Of a stretch of DNA of 12,747 nt, positions 1 through 7,837 are shown piece after piece. The notes under the pieces are model-generated. The model was given only the letters and a program-made list of their open reading frames with translations, was not told the origin of the DNA and searched no databases. Within the stretch, counting starts at the first letter, position 1; the number at the start of each line of letters is the position of its first letter. Where the stretch lies: positions 1 to 12,747 of the forward strand of contig DJPV01000023.1 in the NCBI GenBank assembly GCA_002437435.1, written 5' to 3'. This DNA is from Lachnospiraceae bacterium UBA6403. Its GTDB lineage: Bacteria; Bacillota; Clostridia; Lachnospirales; Lachnospiraceae. A program made the translations under genes and the position numbers.

Positions 1-20
1 ATTGGCAATTTGCTACTAAA

Positions 21-314
21 AAAATGAAAGATACACCATTATTATGACGCAAAACCTGTCTGTAGTTCTTTGAAGCAAAATGGAAAATACATTACATATT
101 ATTTCGCAAGTCGTTTGCACTCTATTTCAACGCAACGGTACTAAGCTCCTCGCCTATGGCGACTCACTAAGAACCGGCGTCGAAAAAGGCTTGCTACATA
201 ACAGTAATGCTATTTTCCATTTTTGCTTTATATATCAATACATAAACAGGTTTTGCTTCATCTTAATAATGTATCTTTTATCTTTCATTTTTGTTCCAAA
301 AACTTACAGACAGG
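21..314. repeat. Long imperfect inverted repeat in the gene-free left end
   Basis: No gene is supported in 1–322. The stretch 21–64 is complementary to 245–291, with short gaps on the right side. The stretch 72–90 (gaagcaaaatggaaaat) is complementary to 210–228 (attttccatttttgc), nested inside the first pairing. A second copy of part of the right arm (AACTTACAGACAGG, 301–314) also matches 55–67, so the left arm has two possible partners. The unpaired middle contains a small hairpin TCGCC-tat-GGCGA (about 150–162). The whole could fold as a long stem in the alsT 3' untranslated region, or be a small non-autonomous (MITE-like) element. I see no clear target-site duplication and no T-run typical of an intrinsic terminator. 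The function is unknown. Confidence 0.6.
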
Positions 315-322
315 TCGACTAT

Positions 323-2041
323 TTATGCACGCTTCTTTGCTGCTTTTTCTTCTGCGAGTACTTTCTGGAATTCCTGCATATCCGTTGCGATCTCTTTGCT
401 TAACAGAAGCAGGCAGATCAGGTTTGGAATCGCCATCAGTGCATTTGCGATATCAGAGAAGTTCCATGCCAGATCCAGCGAAGTCGTCGCACCGATATAT
501 ACCACAAGTGAGAATACGATACGGTAAATCATGTTGTATTTGTGGGAATGGAACAGGTATTCAAAGGCTTTCTCTCCATGATACTCCCAGCCAAGGATCG
601 TCGAAAATGCAAATAATGCAATACCGATCGTTACCAGCCATGCTCCTGCCTTACCCAGAACTGTCTCAAATGCTTTGATCGTCAGCGCCGATCCTGTATA
701 GGCTTCTTCATAATAATATGTACCATCTTCATCAAAAATATAAGCATTGCAGCCAGAGGTCCATGCCCCTGTGATCGCACCATTCTCATAAGTTGCCTCC
801 AGACTATCCGGCTGATGCTGAAGCTTTGCAAATGCTTCAGTATCGGAAGCGTCTGCATATGGTATCAGAACGATGTCCTCTGCTCCACCGGATAACGTCA
901 GTGTTCCATCCTCGTATGTAACGGTATATTCTGTCGTCACCATCTTACCCTTTTCTTCATGTGTCAGAGCCAGTGTATCTTCTGCTTCAGAGGTGATCGC
1001 ATATGATCCTTCCGTGGTTGTCGATGTCTTACCGATCACACCGGAGCTTGCGATTACCAGACCAGTGATCGTACATACAACGATCGTATCCCAGAAGGTT
1101 CCTGTCATGTTGATATATCCCTGACGAACCTGGTTATCTGTTGTAGCTGCTGCGGCTGTGATCGCTGCTGATCCCATACCTGCTTCATTTGAGAAACAAC
1201 CACGGGCAACACCGAACCGCATTGCATTTGTCATGGATGCAACCACTGTACCAAGCACACCACCGGATACGGATTTTATGGAAAATGCCATCGTAAAGAT
1301 CTCGCGCAGGCCTTCCGGCACATTTGATATATTTCCTATAATAACGATAAGTCCTGCAAGGACATAAAAGATCGCCATAAACGGAACAACGATCGAAGAA
1401 ATCTTTGATATGGATTTGATACCACCGATAATGATCATTAATGCAAGGATCGTAAGGATCACGCCAATGATGATTGGATTAATATGAAAGGTCTCATTCA
1501 TAGATGACGCGATCGAGTTCGCCTGTGTCATGTTTCCGATACCAAAGGATGCAACAACTGCAAAGAATGCAAACAGCCAGCCGAGTATACTTCCGAATCT
1601 CTTGTGCTTTAATGCTTTCTTCATTGTATACATCGGGCCGCCGGATATCTCTCCTTTAGCATTTATCTCACGATATTTGATCGCCAGCATACATTCCGAA
1701 AATTTCGATGTGATTCCGAACAACGCCGAAATCCACATCCAGACCAGCGCACCCGGGCCGCCGGATACCATCGCTGTGGCAACACCTACGATATTTCCGG
1801 TTCCGATCGTTGCGGCAAGTGCTGTCGTCAGCGCCGAGAATGGGGATACATCACCGGTTCCTCTGTTCTTTGTTCTTGCCTCTTTACTAAGTGTGCTTTT
1901 GATCGCATATCCGAGATTCCGCCACGGCAGGAATCGAGTCCGTATCGTCAGGAAGATACCGGTTCCTACAAGAAGAACCAGCATCACCGGTCCCCACACA
2001 AAAGAATCAACTGCGCTTACAATCTGATTGAGTTTTTCCAT
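323..2041 (-). CDS. alsT: Sodium:alanine/glycine symporter (AGCS family), with a large central insertion
   Basis: This integral membrane protein is expected to import alanine or glycine with sodium. The family is recognised from GTGNIVGVATA (near residue 82) and SNEAGMGSAAITAAAA (near 286), from many hydrophobic helices throughout, and from the C-terminal block FAFSTILGWEYHGEKAFEY. Residue numbers count from an upstream Met at 2047. The Met at 2041 (MEKLNQ) is preferred because AGGAGG lies 9 bases before it, but only 3 before the first. The protein is longer than usual for the family (about 450–490 residues) because roughly residues 338–453 form a hydrophilic, acidic and threonine-rich insert between two membrane helices (CTITGLVIASSG and AFETVLGKAGAW). 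The rest aligns well by eye with ordinary members. The gene lies 162 bases downstream of ileS on the same strand, beyond a terminator-like hairpin, and has its own candidate promoter. The exact substrate cannot be read from the sequence. Confidence 0.93.
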   Translation of the reverse strand: MEKLNQIVSAVDSFVWGPVMLVLLVGTGIFLTIRTRFLPWRNLGYAIKSTLSKEARTKNRGTGDVSPFSALTTALAATIGTGNIVGVATAMVSGGPGALVWMWISALFGITSKFSECMLAIKYREINAKGEISGGPMYTMKKALKHKRFGSILGWLFAFFAVVASFGIGNMTQANSIASSMNETFHINPIIIGVILTILALMIIIGGIKSISKISSIVVPFMAIFYVLAGLIVIIGNISNVPEGLREIFTMAFSIKSVSGGVLGTVVASMTNAMRFGVARGCFSNEAGMGSAAITAAAATTDNQVRQGYINMTGTFWDTIVVCTITGLVIASSGVIGKTSTTTEGSYAITSEAEDTLALTHEEKGKMVTTEYTVTYEDGTLTLSGGAEDIVLIPYADASDTEAFAKLQHQPDSLEATYENGAITGAWTSGCNAYIFDEDGTYYYEEAYTGSALTIKAFETVLGKAGAWLVTIGIALFAFSTILGWEYHGEKAFEYLFHSHKYNMIYRIVFSLVVYIGATTSLDLAWNFSDIANALMAIPNLICLLLLSKEIATDMQEFQKVLAEEKAAKKRA

Positions 2042-2070
2042 ATACATCGCCCTCCTTATTCATTAACGAG

Positions 2071-2121
2071 AAAAAAGGTGCATGGAAGCTGCTGTCTTCA
2101 GTACTTCCTTGCACCTTTTAA
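2071..2121 (-). terminator. Intrinsic terminator after ileS, also the leader hairpin of alsT
   Basis: The arms 2077–2088 (GGTGCATGGAAG) and 2104–2115 (CTTCCTTGCACC) pair with one mismatch. The A-run at 2071–2076 gives a U-run after the stem on the minus-strand transcript, and a shorter T-run follows on the plus strand. It fits as the terminator of ileS. It also lies between the best alsT promoter and the alsT ribosome-binding site, so it may attenuate alsT. Confidence 0.75.
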
Positions 2122-2131
2122 TATGTTATCT

Positions 2132-2160
2132 ATAATACAGACGCTTTCCGAAAAAAGCAA
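2132..2160 (-). promoter_or_regulatory. Candidate promoter for alsT
   Basis: On the minus strand TTGCTT (2155–2160) and TATTAT (2132–2137) are separated by 17 bases. Transcription would start near 2125, just before the terminator-like hairpin at 2077–2115. The -10 box overlaps an inverted repeat (2134–2143 with 2191–2201, one bulged base). The rating rests on sequence match only. Confidence 0.5.
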
Positions 2161-2203
2161 GTATTATTTACTTTTTCCGTTTTCGGTCATCGTCCTGTAT
2201 TAT

Positions 2204-5200
2204 TTATGCGCTCTTCTTTACACCAAGTGTTACCTTCTCGCCATTAATGTTCCATTCCTTGGAATAGCCATCCATACTTCCGGTTACCAGTGCATCTGCC
2301 ATAACATCCGACTTGATACTGTCAGCATTTGCATTCATAAGTCCGGTTGCCTTGTCGCTTCCCTCTGCATAGACAGTAATCTTGTCCATTACTTCAAAGC
2401 CGGCTTCCTTTCTCATGGTCTGGATCTTTGATACGACCTCTCTGACAAATCCTTCCTCTAAGAGTTCCTCTGTCAGCTTTGTATCGATAACAACTGTTAC
2501 TCCGCCATCAGCCTCTGTAACATAACCTTCGGTCTGTGCGATATCGATCAGAAGATCTTCCTCTGCCAGAGATACCTCTGTGCCATTTACATCAAATGTC
2601 AAAGCACCCTTTTCTTTCAGTTCAGCCATAGCTGCATTTCCGTCAACGGATGACAGATATGCCTTGATTCCGCCTAACTGCTTGCCATACTTTGGTCCTA
2701 CAGTACGAAGCTGTGGCTTGAAGGTGTAAGAACTGAAGCTTGCGACATCCTCCGTAAATACTACATTTTTGATATTCAGCTCATCTTTGATGATCGCTGT
2801 CTCATCCTCTGTCAGTTCTTTTGCAGCCTTTACATACATGGTTCCGATCGGCTGTCTGTTCTTGATATTTGCAGTATTTCTGGCTGCACGTCCAAGAACA
2901 ACGATCTTTAAAATCTCATCCATAGCTGCTTCAAGATCTGTATCGATCATTTTCTCTTCTACCTTAGGGAACTCGCACAGGTGAACAGATAACGGAGCAT
3001 CCTTATCAATGCTTCTTACCAGATTCTGATAGATATCTTCTGCCATAAATGGGATCATAGGAGCTGCCGTCATGGAGATCGTAACAAGAGCTGTATACAG
3101 TGTCATGTATGCATTTACCTTATCCTGCTCCATACCCTTTGCCCAGTATCTCTCACGACCACGACGAACATACCAGTTGGAAAGATCATCTACAAACTCC
3201 TCTAATGCTCTGGTAGTCTCAGGGATCTTGTAAGCTGCAAGGTTTGTATCAACAGCCTTTACGGTTGAATTCAGCTTTGATAATAACCATTTATCCATCA
3301 GCGACAGCTTTTCGTAATCCAGTTCATGCTCAAGTGGATTGAAGTTGTCAATATTTGCATATAATACATAGAATGCGTAAGTGTTCCATAAAGTTCCGAG
3401 GAACTTCCTCTGGCACTCGATAACCGCATCCTCATGAAAACGGTTTGGAAGCCATGGAGCGGAATTACTGTAGAAATACCACCGAATCGCATCTGCACCA
3501 TATTTGTTCAGTGCTTCCATCGGATCTACTGCATTTCCCTTGGACTTACTCATCTTCTGTCCATCCTTATCCTGTACATGTCCGAGAACAATTACGTTCT
3601 TGAATGGAGCCTTGTCAAATAACAGGGTTGAGATCGCCATCAGAGAATAGAACCATCCTCTTGTCTGGTCAACTGCCTCACTGATGAAATCAGCAGGGAA
3701 ATGCTTCTCAAAGATATCTGCATTCTCAAACGGATAATGCCACTGTGCAAATGGCATGGATCCTGAATCGAACCAGCAGTCGATAACTTCAGATACTCTG
3801 TGCATCTGCTTGCCACATTCCGGACATTTGATCGTTACAGCATCAATGAACGGGCGGTGCAGTTCGATATCATCAGGACAGTTATCGCTCATGCTCTTTA
3901 ATTCTTCGATCGAACCGATCGCATGACGACATCCACATTCACATTCCCAGATATTTAACGGAGTTCCCCAGTAACGGTTACGGGAAAGTCCCCAATCCTG
4001 TACATTCTTTAACCAGTCACCGAAACGTCCCTTTCCGATGCTCTCAGGAATCCAGTTTACAGTATCGTTATTCTTAACCAGCTTATCTCTGACTGCTGTC
4101 ATCTTGATAAACCAGGTATCTCTTGCGTAATAGATCAGTGGAGTATCACATCTCCAGCAGTGTGGATATTCATGCTCGAACTTTGGTGCATCGAACAGAA
4201 GTCCTGCCTTGTCAAGGTCAACTAATACCTTTGGATCTGCATCTTTTACAAAAATTCCTGCATAAGGGGTTTCCTCTGTCAGATCACCCTTACCATCTAC
4301 GAACTGTACAAATGGAAGATCGTATTTTCTTCCTACATTTGCATCGTCCTCACCAAATGCAGGTGCAATATGAACGATACCTGTACCATCTGTCATGGTT
4401 ACATATGAATCGCATGTGATGTAGTGACCTTTCTTATGCTGTTTCTCACATACAGGCTTTACGCACTCGTATAACGGTTCATACTCTTTGTATTCCAAAT
4501 CTTTTCCTTTGTATGTCTCCAGAACTTCATATGCAGGTACAGCAGGTGTATCATCTGTTGCCTCCTTTGCAAGGGAACCGAGCACCTTGTCTGCAAGTGC
4601 CTCAGCCAGATAATAGGTATATCCGTCTGCTGCCTTTACTTTGACATATGTCTCATCTGGATTTACACAGAGAGCTACGTTTGATGGAAGTGTCCAAGGT
4701 GTGGTCGTCCATGCAAGGAAATATGCATCTTCGCCGACAACCTTGAATCTTACAACTGCGGAACGCTCCTTTACAGTCTTATAACCCTGTGCTACTTCGT
4801 GGCTTGACAGTGGAGTTCCACAACGTGGACAATATGGCACAATCTTGAAGCCTTTGTATAAAAGACCCTGATCCCAGATCTTCTTCAGCGCCCACCACTC
4901 GGACTCGATGAAATCATTGTGGTATGTTACGTATGGATTATCCATATCTGCCCAGAATCCTACCTTGCCGGAGAATTCTTCCCACATACCTTTGTATTTC
5001 CATACGGATTCTTTACATTTCTGGATAAATGGCTCCAGACCGTATTCCTCGATCTGCTCCTTGCCATCGATTCCTAAAAGCTTTTCAACTTCCAGCTCCA
5101 CAGGAAGGCCGTGTGTATCCCAGCCTGCCTTTCTTATTACATTATGACCCTTCATTGTCTGATATCTTGGAATCATATCCTTGATAACTCGTGTAAGCAC

Positions 5201-5374
5201 ATGTCCGATATGTGGCTTACCGTTTGCTGTTGGAGGTCCATCATAAAATGTGTAAGTCGGAAGATCCTTTGTTTCTTCCACACTCTTCTCAAATACATGA
5301 TTTTCTTTCCAGAAATCCAGAACCTTCTGTTCTCTGTCTACGAAATTCAATTTGGTCGATACTTTTTCGTACAT
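2204..5374 (-). CDS. ileS: Isoleucyl-tRNA synthetase, long type 2 (eukaryote-like) form
   Basis: This cytoplasmic class I aminoacyl-tRNA synthetase charges tRNA-Ile with isoleucine. The 1056-residue protein has the adenylation signature HIGH at residues 55–58 (GPPTANGKPHIGHVLTR), GWDTHGLPVELEVE just after it, and KMSKS at 607–611. The editing domain carries WTTTPWTLPSN. Cysteine pairs (CPRCG, CWRCD, CECGC, CPECG) suggest zinc sites. The length and the PPTANGKPHIGH context match the IleRS2 type, also found in Thermus and in mupirocin-resistant MupA, rather than the shorter IleRS1. The HIGH motif is canonical, so the hyper-resistant altered motif is absent. The ATG at 5374 follows AAAGGA with about 8 bases between. 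The gene is preceded by an Ile-specific T-box leader and ends at a hairpin terminator. Low mupirocin sensitivity is an inference from the type. Confidence 0.97.
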   Translation of the reverse strand: MYEKVSTKLNFVDREQKVLDFWKENHVFEKSVEETKDLPTYTFYDGPPTANGKPHIGHVLTRVIKDMIPRYQTMKGHNVIRKAGWDTHGLPVELEVEKLLGIDGKEQIEEYGLEPFIQKCKESVWKYKGMWEEFSGKVGFWADMDNPYVTYHNDFIESEWWALKKIWDQGLLYKGFKIVPYCPRCGTPLSSHEVAQGYKTVKERSAVVRFKVVGEDAYFLAWTTTPWTLPSNVALCVNPDETYVKVKAADGYTYYLAEALADKVLGSLAKEATDDTPAVPAYEVLETYKGKDLEYKEYEPLYECVKPVCEKQHKKGHYITCDSYVTMTDGTGIVHIAPAFGEDDANVGRKYDLPFVQFVDGKGDLTEETPYAGIFVKDADPKVLVDLDKAGLLFDAPKFEHEYPHCWRCDTPLIYYARDTWFIKMTAVRDKLVKNNDTVNWIPESIGKGRFGDWLKNVQDWGLSRNRYWGTPLNIWECECGCRHAIGSIEELKSMSDNCPDDIELHRPFIDAVTIKCPECGKQMHRVSEVIDCWFDSGSMPFAQWHYPFENADIFEKHFPADFISEAVDQTRGWFYSLMAISTLLFDKAPFKNVIVLGHVQDKDGQKMSKSKGNAVDPMEALNKYGADAIRWYFYSNSAPWLPNRFHEDAVIECQRKFLGTLWNTYAFYVLYANIDNFNPLEHELDYEKLSLMDKWLLSKLNSTVKAVDTNLAAYKIPETTRALEEFVDDLSNWYVRRGRERYWAKGMEQDKVNAYMTLYTALVTISMTAAPMIPFMAEDIYQNLVRSIDKDAPLSVHLCEFPKVEEKMIDTDLEAAMDEILKIVVLGRAARNTANIKNRQPIGTMYVKAAKELTEDETAIIKDELNIKNVVFTEDVASFSSYTFKPQLRTVGPKYGKQLGGIKAYLSSVDGNAAMAELKEKGALTFDVNGTEVSLAEEDLLIDIAQTEGYVTEADGGVTVVIDTKLTEELLEEGFVREVVSKIQTMRKEAGFEVMDKITVYAEGSDKATGLMNANADSIKSDVMADALVTGSMDGYSKEWNINGEKVTLGVKKSA

Positions 5375-5538
5375 GTTGTTCTTCCTTTCTATTTATTCAA
5401 TGTATGCAAAATATTATTTTTTTAAAGAACAAAGAGTCACGCACCCGGGCGGAATTGCAAACCAATTAATTTCGTCTCCGCGAGGTACGCACCTTTATCG
5501 GAATTTTTTACTTTATAGGGCAAATTGTACTACAAAGT
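5375..5538 (-). other. Structured ileS leader after the T-box, with a possible degenerate second T-box core
   Basis: About 165 bases separate the T-box terminator from the ileS start, which is long. On the minus strand this stretch holds AGGTGCGTACCTCGCGGAGAC (near 5470–5491), which resembles the usual T-box core plus downstream GCGGAGAC but lacks the UGGN needed to pair with tRNA. GGTGCGT occurs twice, and GCGGA can pair with a TCCGC nearer the gene. No stem I or specifier is visible for it. It may be the remains of a duplicated antiterminator, or simply another structured leader. Confidence 0.35.
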
Positions 5539-5778
5539 AAAAAAAGCCTCCGCCGCAAAAAGGACGAAGGCCTAAAGTTCTCGTTATACCACCTATTACT
5601 TGCATACTAGCATATGTGCTTCCCGTAACGAGGGAATGACGTCAGAGCCTACTGGCTGTCGTTTTCGGTCTGAAGCTTAAGAGTGATCTTCCATCATCTT
5701 CTACTCGCACCGGTCTTGCACCATCTCCGGCTCGCTCTGCCTTTCAAACATGATCTACTGTCTCTGTCATCGCTTTTC
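5539..5778 (-). ncRNA. T-box riboswitch controlling ileS (Ile specifier)
   Basis: Uncharged tRNA-Ile binding is expected to disrupt the terminator and switch on ileS. Stem I starts near 5775 (AAGC) and closes at 5673–5676 (GCTT). Its 3' side carries GAAGATCACTC, in which ATC at 5685–5687 is the isoleucine specifier codon. The distal part holds GGTGCAAGACCGG. The T-box core AGGTGGTATAACGAG lies at 5580–5594. Its UGGU can pair with the ACCA end expected of tRNA-Ile. The competing terminator is the stem 5546–5556 with 5562–5572, followed on this strand by seven T (5539–5545). All parts are in the right order between promoter and gene. Confidence 0.93.
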
Positions 5779-5799
5779 TTCTTATTTTTATCAACCTTG

Positions 5800-5828
5800 A
5801 GTATAGCAACCATGAGCATTCTTGTCAA
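5800..5828 (-). promoter_or_regulatory. ileS / T-box promoter
   Basis: On the minus strand a perfect TTGACA (5823–5828) is followed after 17 bases by TATACT (5800–5805). The predicted start lies near 5793, just ahead of T-box stem I. It faces away from the padR promoter, with 23 bases between the two -35 boxes. Confidence 0.85.
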
Positions 5829-5851
5829 ATTATTTTTTTATAAAATACCTC

Positions 5852-5880
5852 TTGACATATTATACTATGTGTCATATAGT
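5852..5880 (+). promoter_or_regulatory. Promoter of the padR operon
   Basis: Perfect TTGACA (5852–5857), a 17-base spacer and TATAGT (5875–5880). The predicted start is near 5887, leaving a very short leader before AGGAGG (5891–5896) and the ATG at 5904. Confidence 0.87.
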
Positions 5881-5883
5881 ATA
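5861..5883. promoter_or_regulatory. Likely PadR autoregulatory operator
   Basis: The 8-bp arms TATACTAT (5861–5868) and ATAGTATA (5876–5883) form a perfect dyad with a 7-base centre (gtgtcat). It fills the spacer and covers the -10 box of the padR promoter, so a bound dimer would block RNA polymerase. PadR proteins commonly repress their own operons. Binding by this PadR is an inference from position. Confidence 0.65.
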
Positions 5884-5903
5884 GTGCATAAGGAGGTATA
5901 CAT

Positions 5904-6224
5904 ATGGATATTCAATTAAAACGCGGTATGCTGGATGTCTGTGTACTGGCTGCGATCAAGGATGAAGATTCTTATGGATATCAGATCATCAAGGATATGA
6001 AACCCTTTGTAACGATATCTGAATCTACTTTGTATCCGATCCTGCGAAGACTGGAAGCAGGCGCATTCCTCACCGTTCGCTCCGTAGAACACAACGGACG
6101 ACTTCGGAAATACTATCACATTACCGATGCTGGCAAGGCACGAATTGAGGAATTCAAAGAAGAATGGAAAGAACTTGAATCTATATATCGTTTTATTATC
6201 AGAGAGGAGAATGACAATGACTAA
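5904..6224 (+). CDS. PadR family transcriptional regulator
   Basis: This is a small DNA-binding repressor of 106 residues with a winged helix-turn-helix spanning roughly residues 5–75. Family features are LKRGMLDVCVLAAI (about 5–18), DSYGYQIIKDM (22–32), SESTLYPILRRLE (39–51) and the wing ending in RKYYHITDAGK (68–78). A short C-terminal helix to residue 100 probably serves dimerisation. AGGAGG lies 7 bases before the ATG. The gene heads a three-gene operon; its stop overlaps the next start by 8 bases. The dyad on its promoter suggests autorepression. The inducing signal is unknown. In this arrangement PadR usually controls the membrane protein genes downstream. Confidence 0.93.
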   Translation: MDIQLKRGMLDVCVLAAIKDEDSYGYQIIKDMKPFVTISESTLYPILRRLEAGAFLTVRSVEHNGRLRKYYHITDAGKARIEEFKEEWKELESIYRFIIREENDND

Positions 6225-6810
6225 ACAGGAATATTTGTCGGCGATCCGGGGTAAGATCCGGAAAATGCCAGCAGACGATATTAATAAATTTATGGATTAT
6301 TATAATGAAATGATCGATGACCGTATGGAGGATGGTCTGTCGGAGGAAGATGCAGTTGCCGATATGGATGCCCCGGACGATGTCGTTGATCAGATTCTGA
6401 CAGATATGCCACTGACGAAACTTGTAAAAGAAAAGATCAAGCCATCCCACCGATTAAAAGCATGGGAGATCATTTTGCTGATTCTTGGTTCTCCTATATG
6501 GGCTCCGCTGTTACTGACTGCGATCGTTCTGGTCATTGCCATGGCGGTTATCGTTCTGGCTCTTCTCCTGTCCTTCTATGCGATCGTGCTATCGATGGCA
6601 GTTGCAGGTATCGGTGGACTGCTGGGCGTTGTTCCATTTTTTGTTACACAGAATGTTCCGGCTGCCCTATTCATGCTTGGAGCTGCCTTTGCCGGAATCG
6701 GACTTGCGATCCTGTTCATTGTAGCTGTAAAACCTGTTACGATCGGCATTTTCAAACTGTACAAGGCGTCCATCAATGGAATTAAGAGAATGTTTGTAAA
6801 GGAGAGATAA
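6217..6810 (+). CDS. DUF1700 family membrane protein, PadR-operon partner
   Basis: The start at 6217 (MTKQEYLSAI) is chosen because AGGAG lies 7 bases before it. An ATG at 6211 lies too close to that site, and upstream starts fall inside padR. The protein is then 197 residues. Residues 1–65 form a helical, acidic domain with KQEYLSAIRGKIRKMP and the usual NKFMDYYNEMIDD and GLSEEDAVADM stretches, typical of DUF1700/HAAS proteins. After a charged linker come long hydrophobic segments from about residue 77 (WEIILLILGSPIWAPLLLTA) to about 180, probably four membrane helices. The family commonly sits beside PadR and DUF4097 genes and is thought to link membrane state to that regulator. Its biochemical function is not established. 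The gene overlaps padR and is followed after 2 bases by the DUF4097 gene, so coupled translation is likely. Confidence 0.9.
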   Translation: MTKQEYLSAIRGKIRKMPADDINKFMDYYNEMIDDRMEDGLSEEDAVADMDAPDDVVDQILTDMPLTKLVKEKIKPSHRLKAWEIILLILGSPIWAPLLLTAIVLVIAMAVIVLALLLSFYAIVLSMAVAGIGGLLGVVPFFVTQNVPAALFMLGAAFAGIGLAILFIVAVKPVTIGIFKLYKASINGIKRMFVKER

Positions 6811-6812
6811 TT

Positions 6813-7781
6813 ATGAGTAAATCCAAAAAAGCAGTTATTGTTGCTTCTATATTTATAGTGGTCGGCGTCATTATCGCATTCTTAAGTTTTGCAATTAATG
6901 GATTTCATTTTCCAAATGGTTCTGTCGACCTGCTCGGCATGAAAGCACTGCCGGACTATGTGAAGAAAACGGTTCAGATCACGGATGATTTCAACATTGT
7001 TGACATCATGGGCGAAGCATCCACTGATGTCATGATCAAAAACTCCGACAACGGAATCAATTACATCGAATGCTATGATACAGATGATCTGACTAACCAT
7101 GCAGAAGTTGTTGACGGCGTGCTTACCTTCCGCTGTGAAGACAAACGTACTCACCATCCGACAATCTCACTCGGATTTGGTCAGGATACTACTACCGTTG
7201 TTTATCTGGCAGATAAAGAATACGACTCTATTCAGGTAACCACAGCAAGCGGTGATATCGACTATCTGTATTCTCACAAGTCTGATAGCAAGCCAACATT
7301 TAATGCCGCATATACCAGTCTTAAAACAAACAGTGGTGACATCCGTATCACAGACATCGAAGCTAATACACTCACAGGCAAGACTACATCGGGTGATATC
7401 TCTATCAGCAATAGTTCATTTGCAAATAAGCTGGAGCTTCATGCTTCAAGCGGCGATATCCAGTTAAACCGCATAACCACAGATCAGGCAGAATTCTATA
7501 CTACAAGTGGCTATGTATCAGCCAGCGACATTACCGCTAATACCAGTCTTTCTTGTAATACTACAAGTGGCGATGTTGATATGTCCATCACGGCTGCTGA
7601 AGTGATCAGCATTTCTGCTACGAGCGGTGACATCGATCTGGATCTTGCTTCCGACCGAAGCTACAGCTTCTCAGCCGATACCCAGATGGGTGATGTCGAT
7701 ATTCCACATGGTGCCAATTATTCTGAATATGAATGTGGCGTCAGCACGACCAGCGGTGATATTAGCATCAGACAGGAGTAA
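6813..7781 (+). CDS. DUF4097 (LiaG-like) beta-repeat protein with one N-terminal membrane anchor
   Basis: The protein has 322 residues. Residues 6–28 form one membrane helix (KAVIVASIFIVVGVIIAFLS), so the rest probably lies outside the membrane. From about residue 130 to the end there are nine turns of the type (T/A/S)SGD(I/V) at roughly 146, 174, 193, 213, 232, 252, 271, 292 and 314. They are usually 19–21 residues apart, the mark of a right-handed beta-helix or repeat fold. Two turns are off-pattern: TSGYV (232) and QMGDV (292). A GGAG site lies 8 bases before the ATG, inside the end of the DUF1700 gene. As the last gene of the padR operon it is likely part of an envelope-stress or surface response, as in LiaG-type proteins. 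No ligand or catalytic site is visible. Confidence 0.88.
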   Translation: MSKSKKAVIVASIFIVVGVIIAFLSFAINGFHFPNGSVDLLGMKALPDYVKKTVQITDDFNIVDIMGEASTDVMIKNSDNGINYIECYDTDDLTNHAEVVDGVLTFRCEDKRTHHPTISLGFGQDTTTVVYLADKEYDSIQVTTASGDIDYLYSHKSDSKPTFNAAYTSLKTNSGDIRITDIEANTLTGKTTSGDISISNSSFANKLELHASSGDIQLNRITTDQAEFYTTSGYVSASDITANTSLSCNTTSGDVDMSITAAEVISISATSGDIDLDLASDRSYSFSADTQMGDVDIPHGANYSEYECGVSTTSGDISIRQE

Positions 7782-7837
7782 TATTTTCGAAAAAAAAGAA
7801 TGCCAATGCAGGGCTCGTTCCTGGCTTTTGAAATAAC

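Noticed and set aside
80..678. Plus-strand coding frames at the left end
   Set aside because: They lack ribosome-binding sites, have no recognisable family, and run across the inverted repeat or antisense to alsT.
2048..2203. Glycine riboswitch ahead of the AGCS symporter
   Set aside because: These transporters often have one, but the conserved glycine-aptamer sequences are not present; only a hairpin with a T-run is seen.
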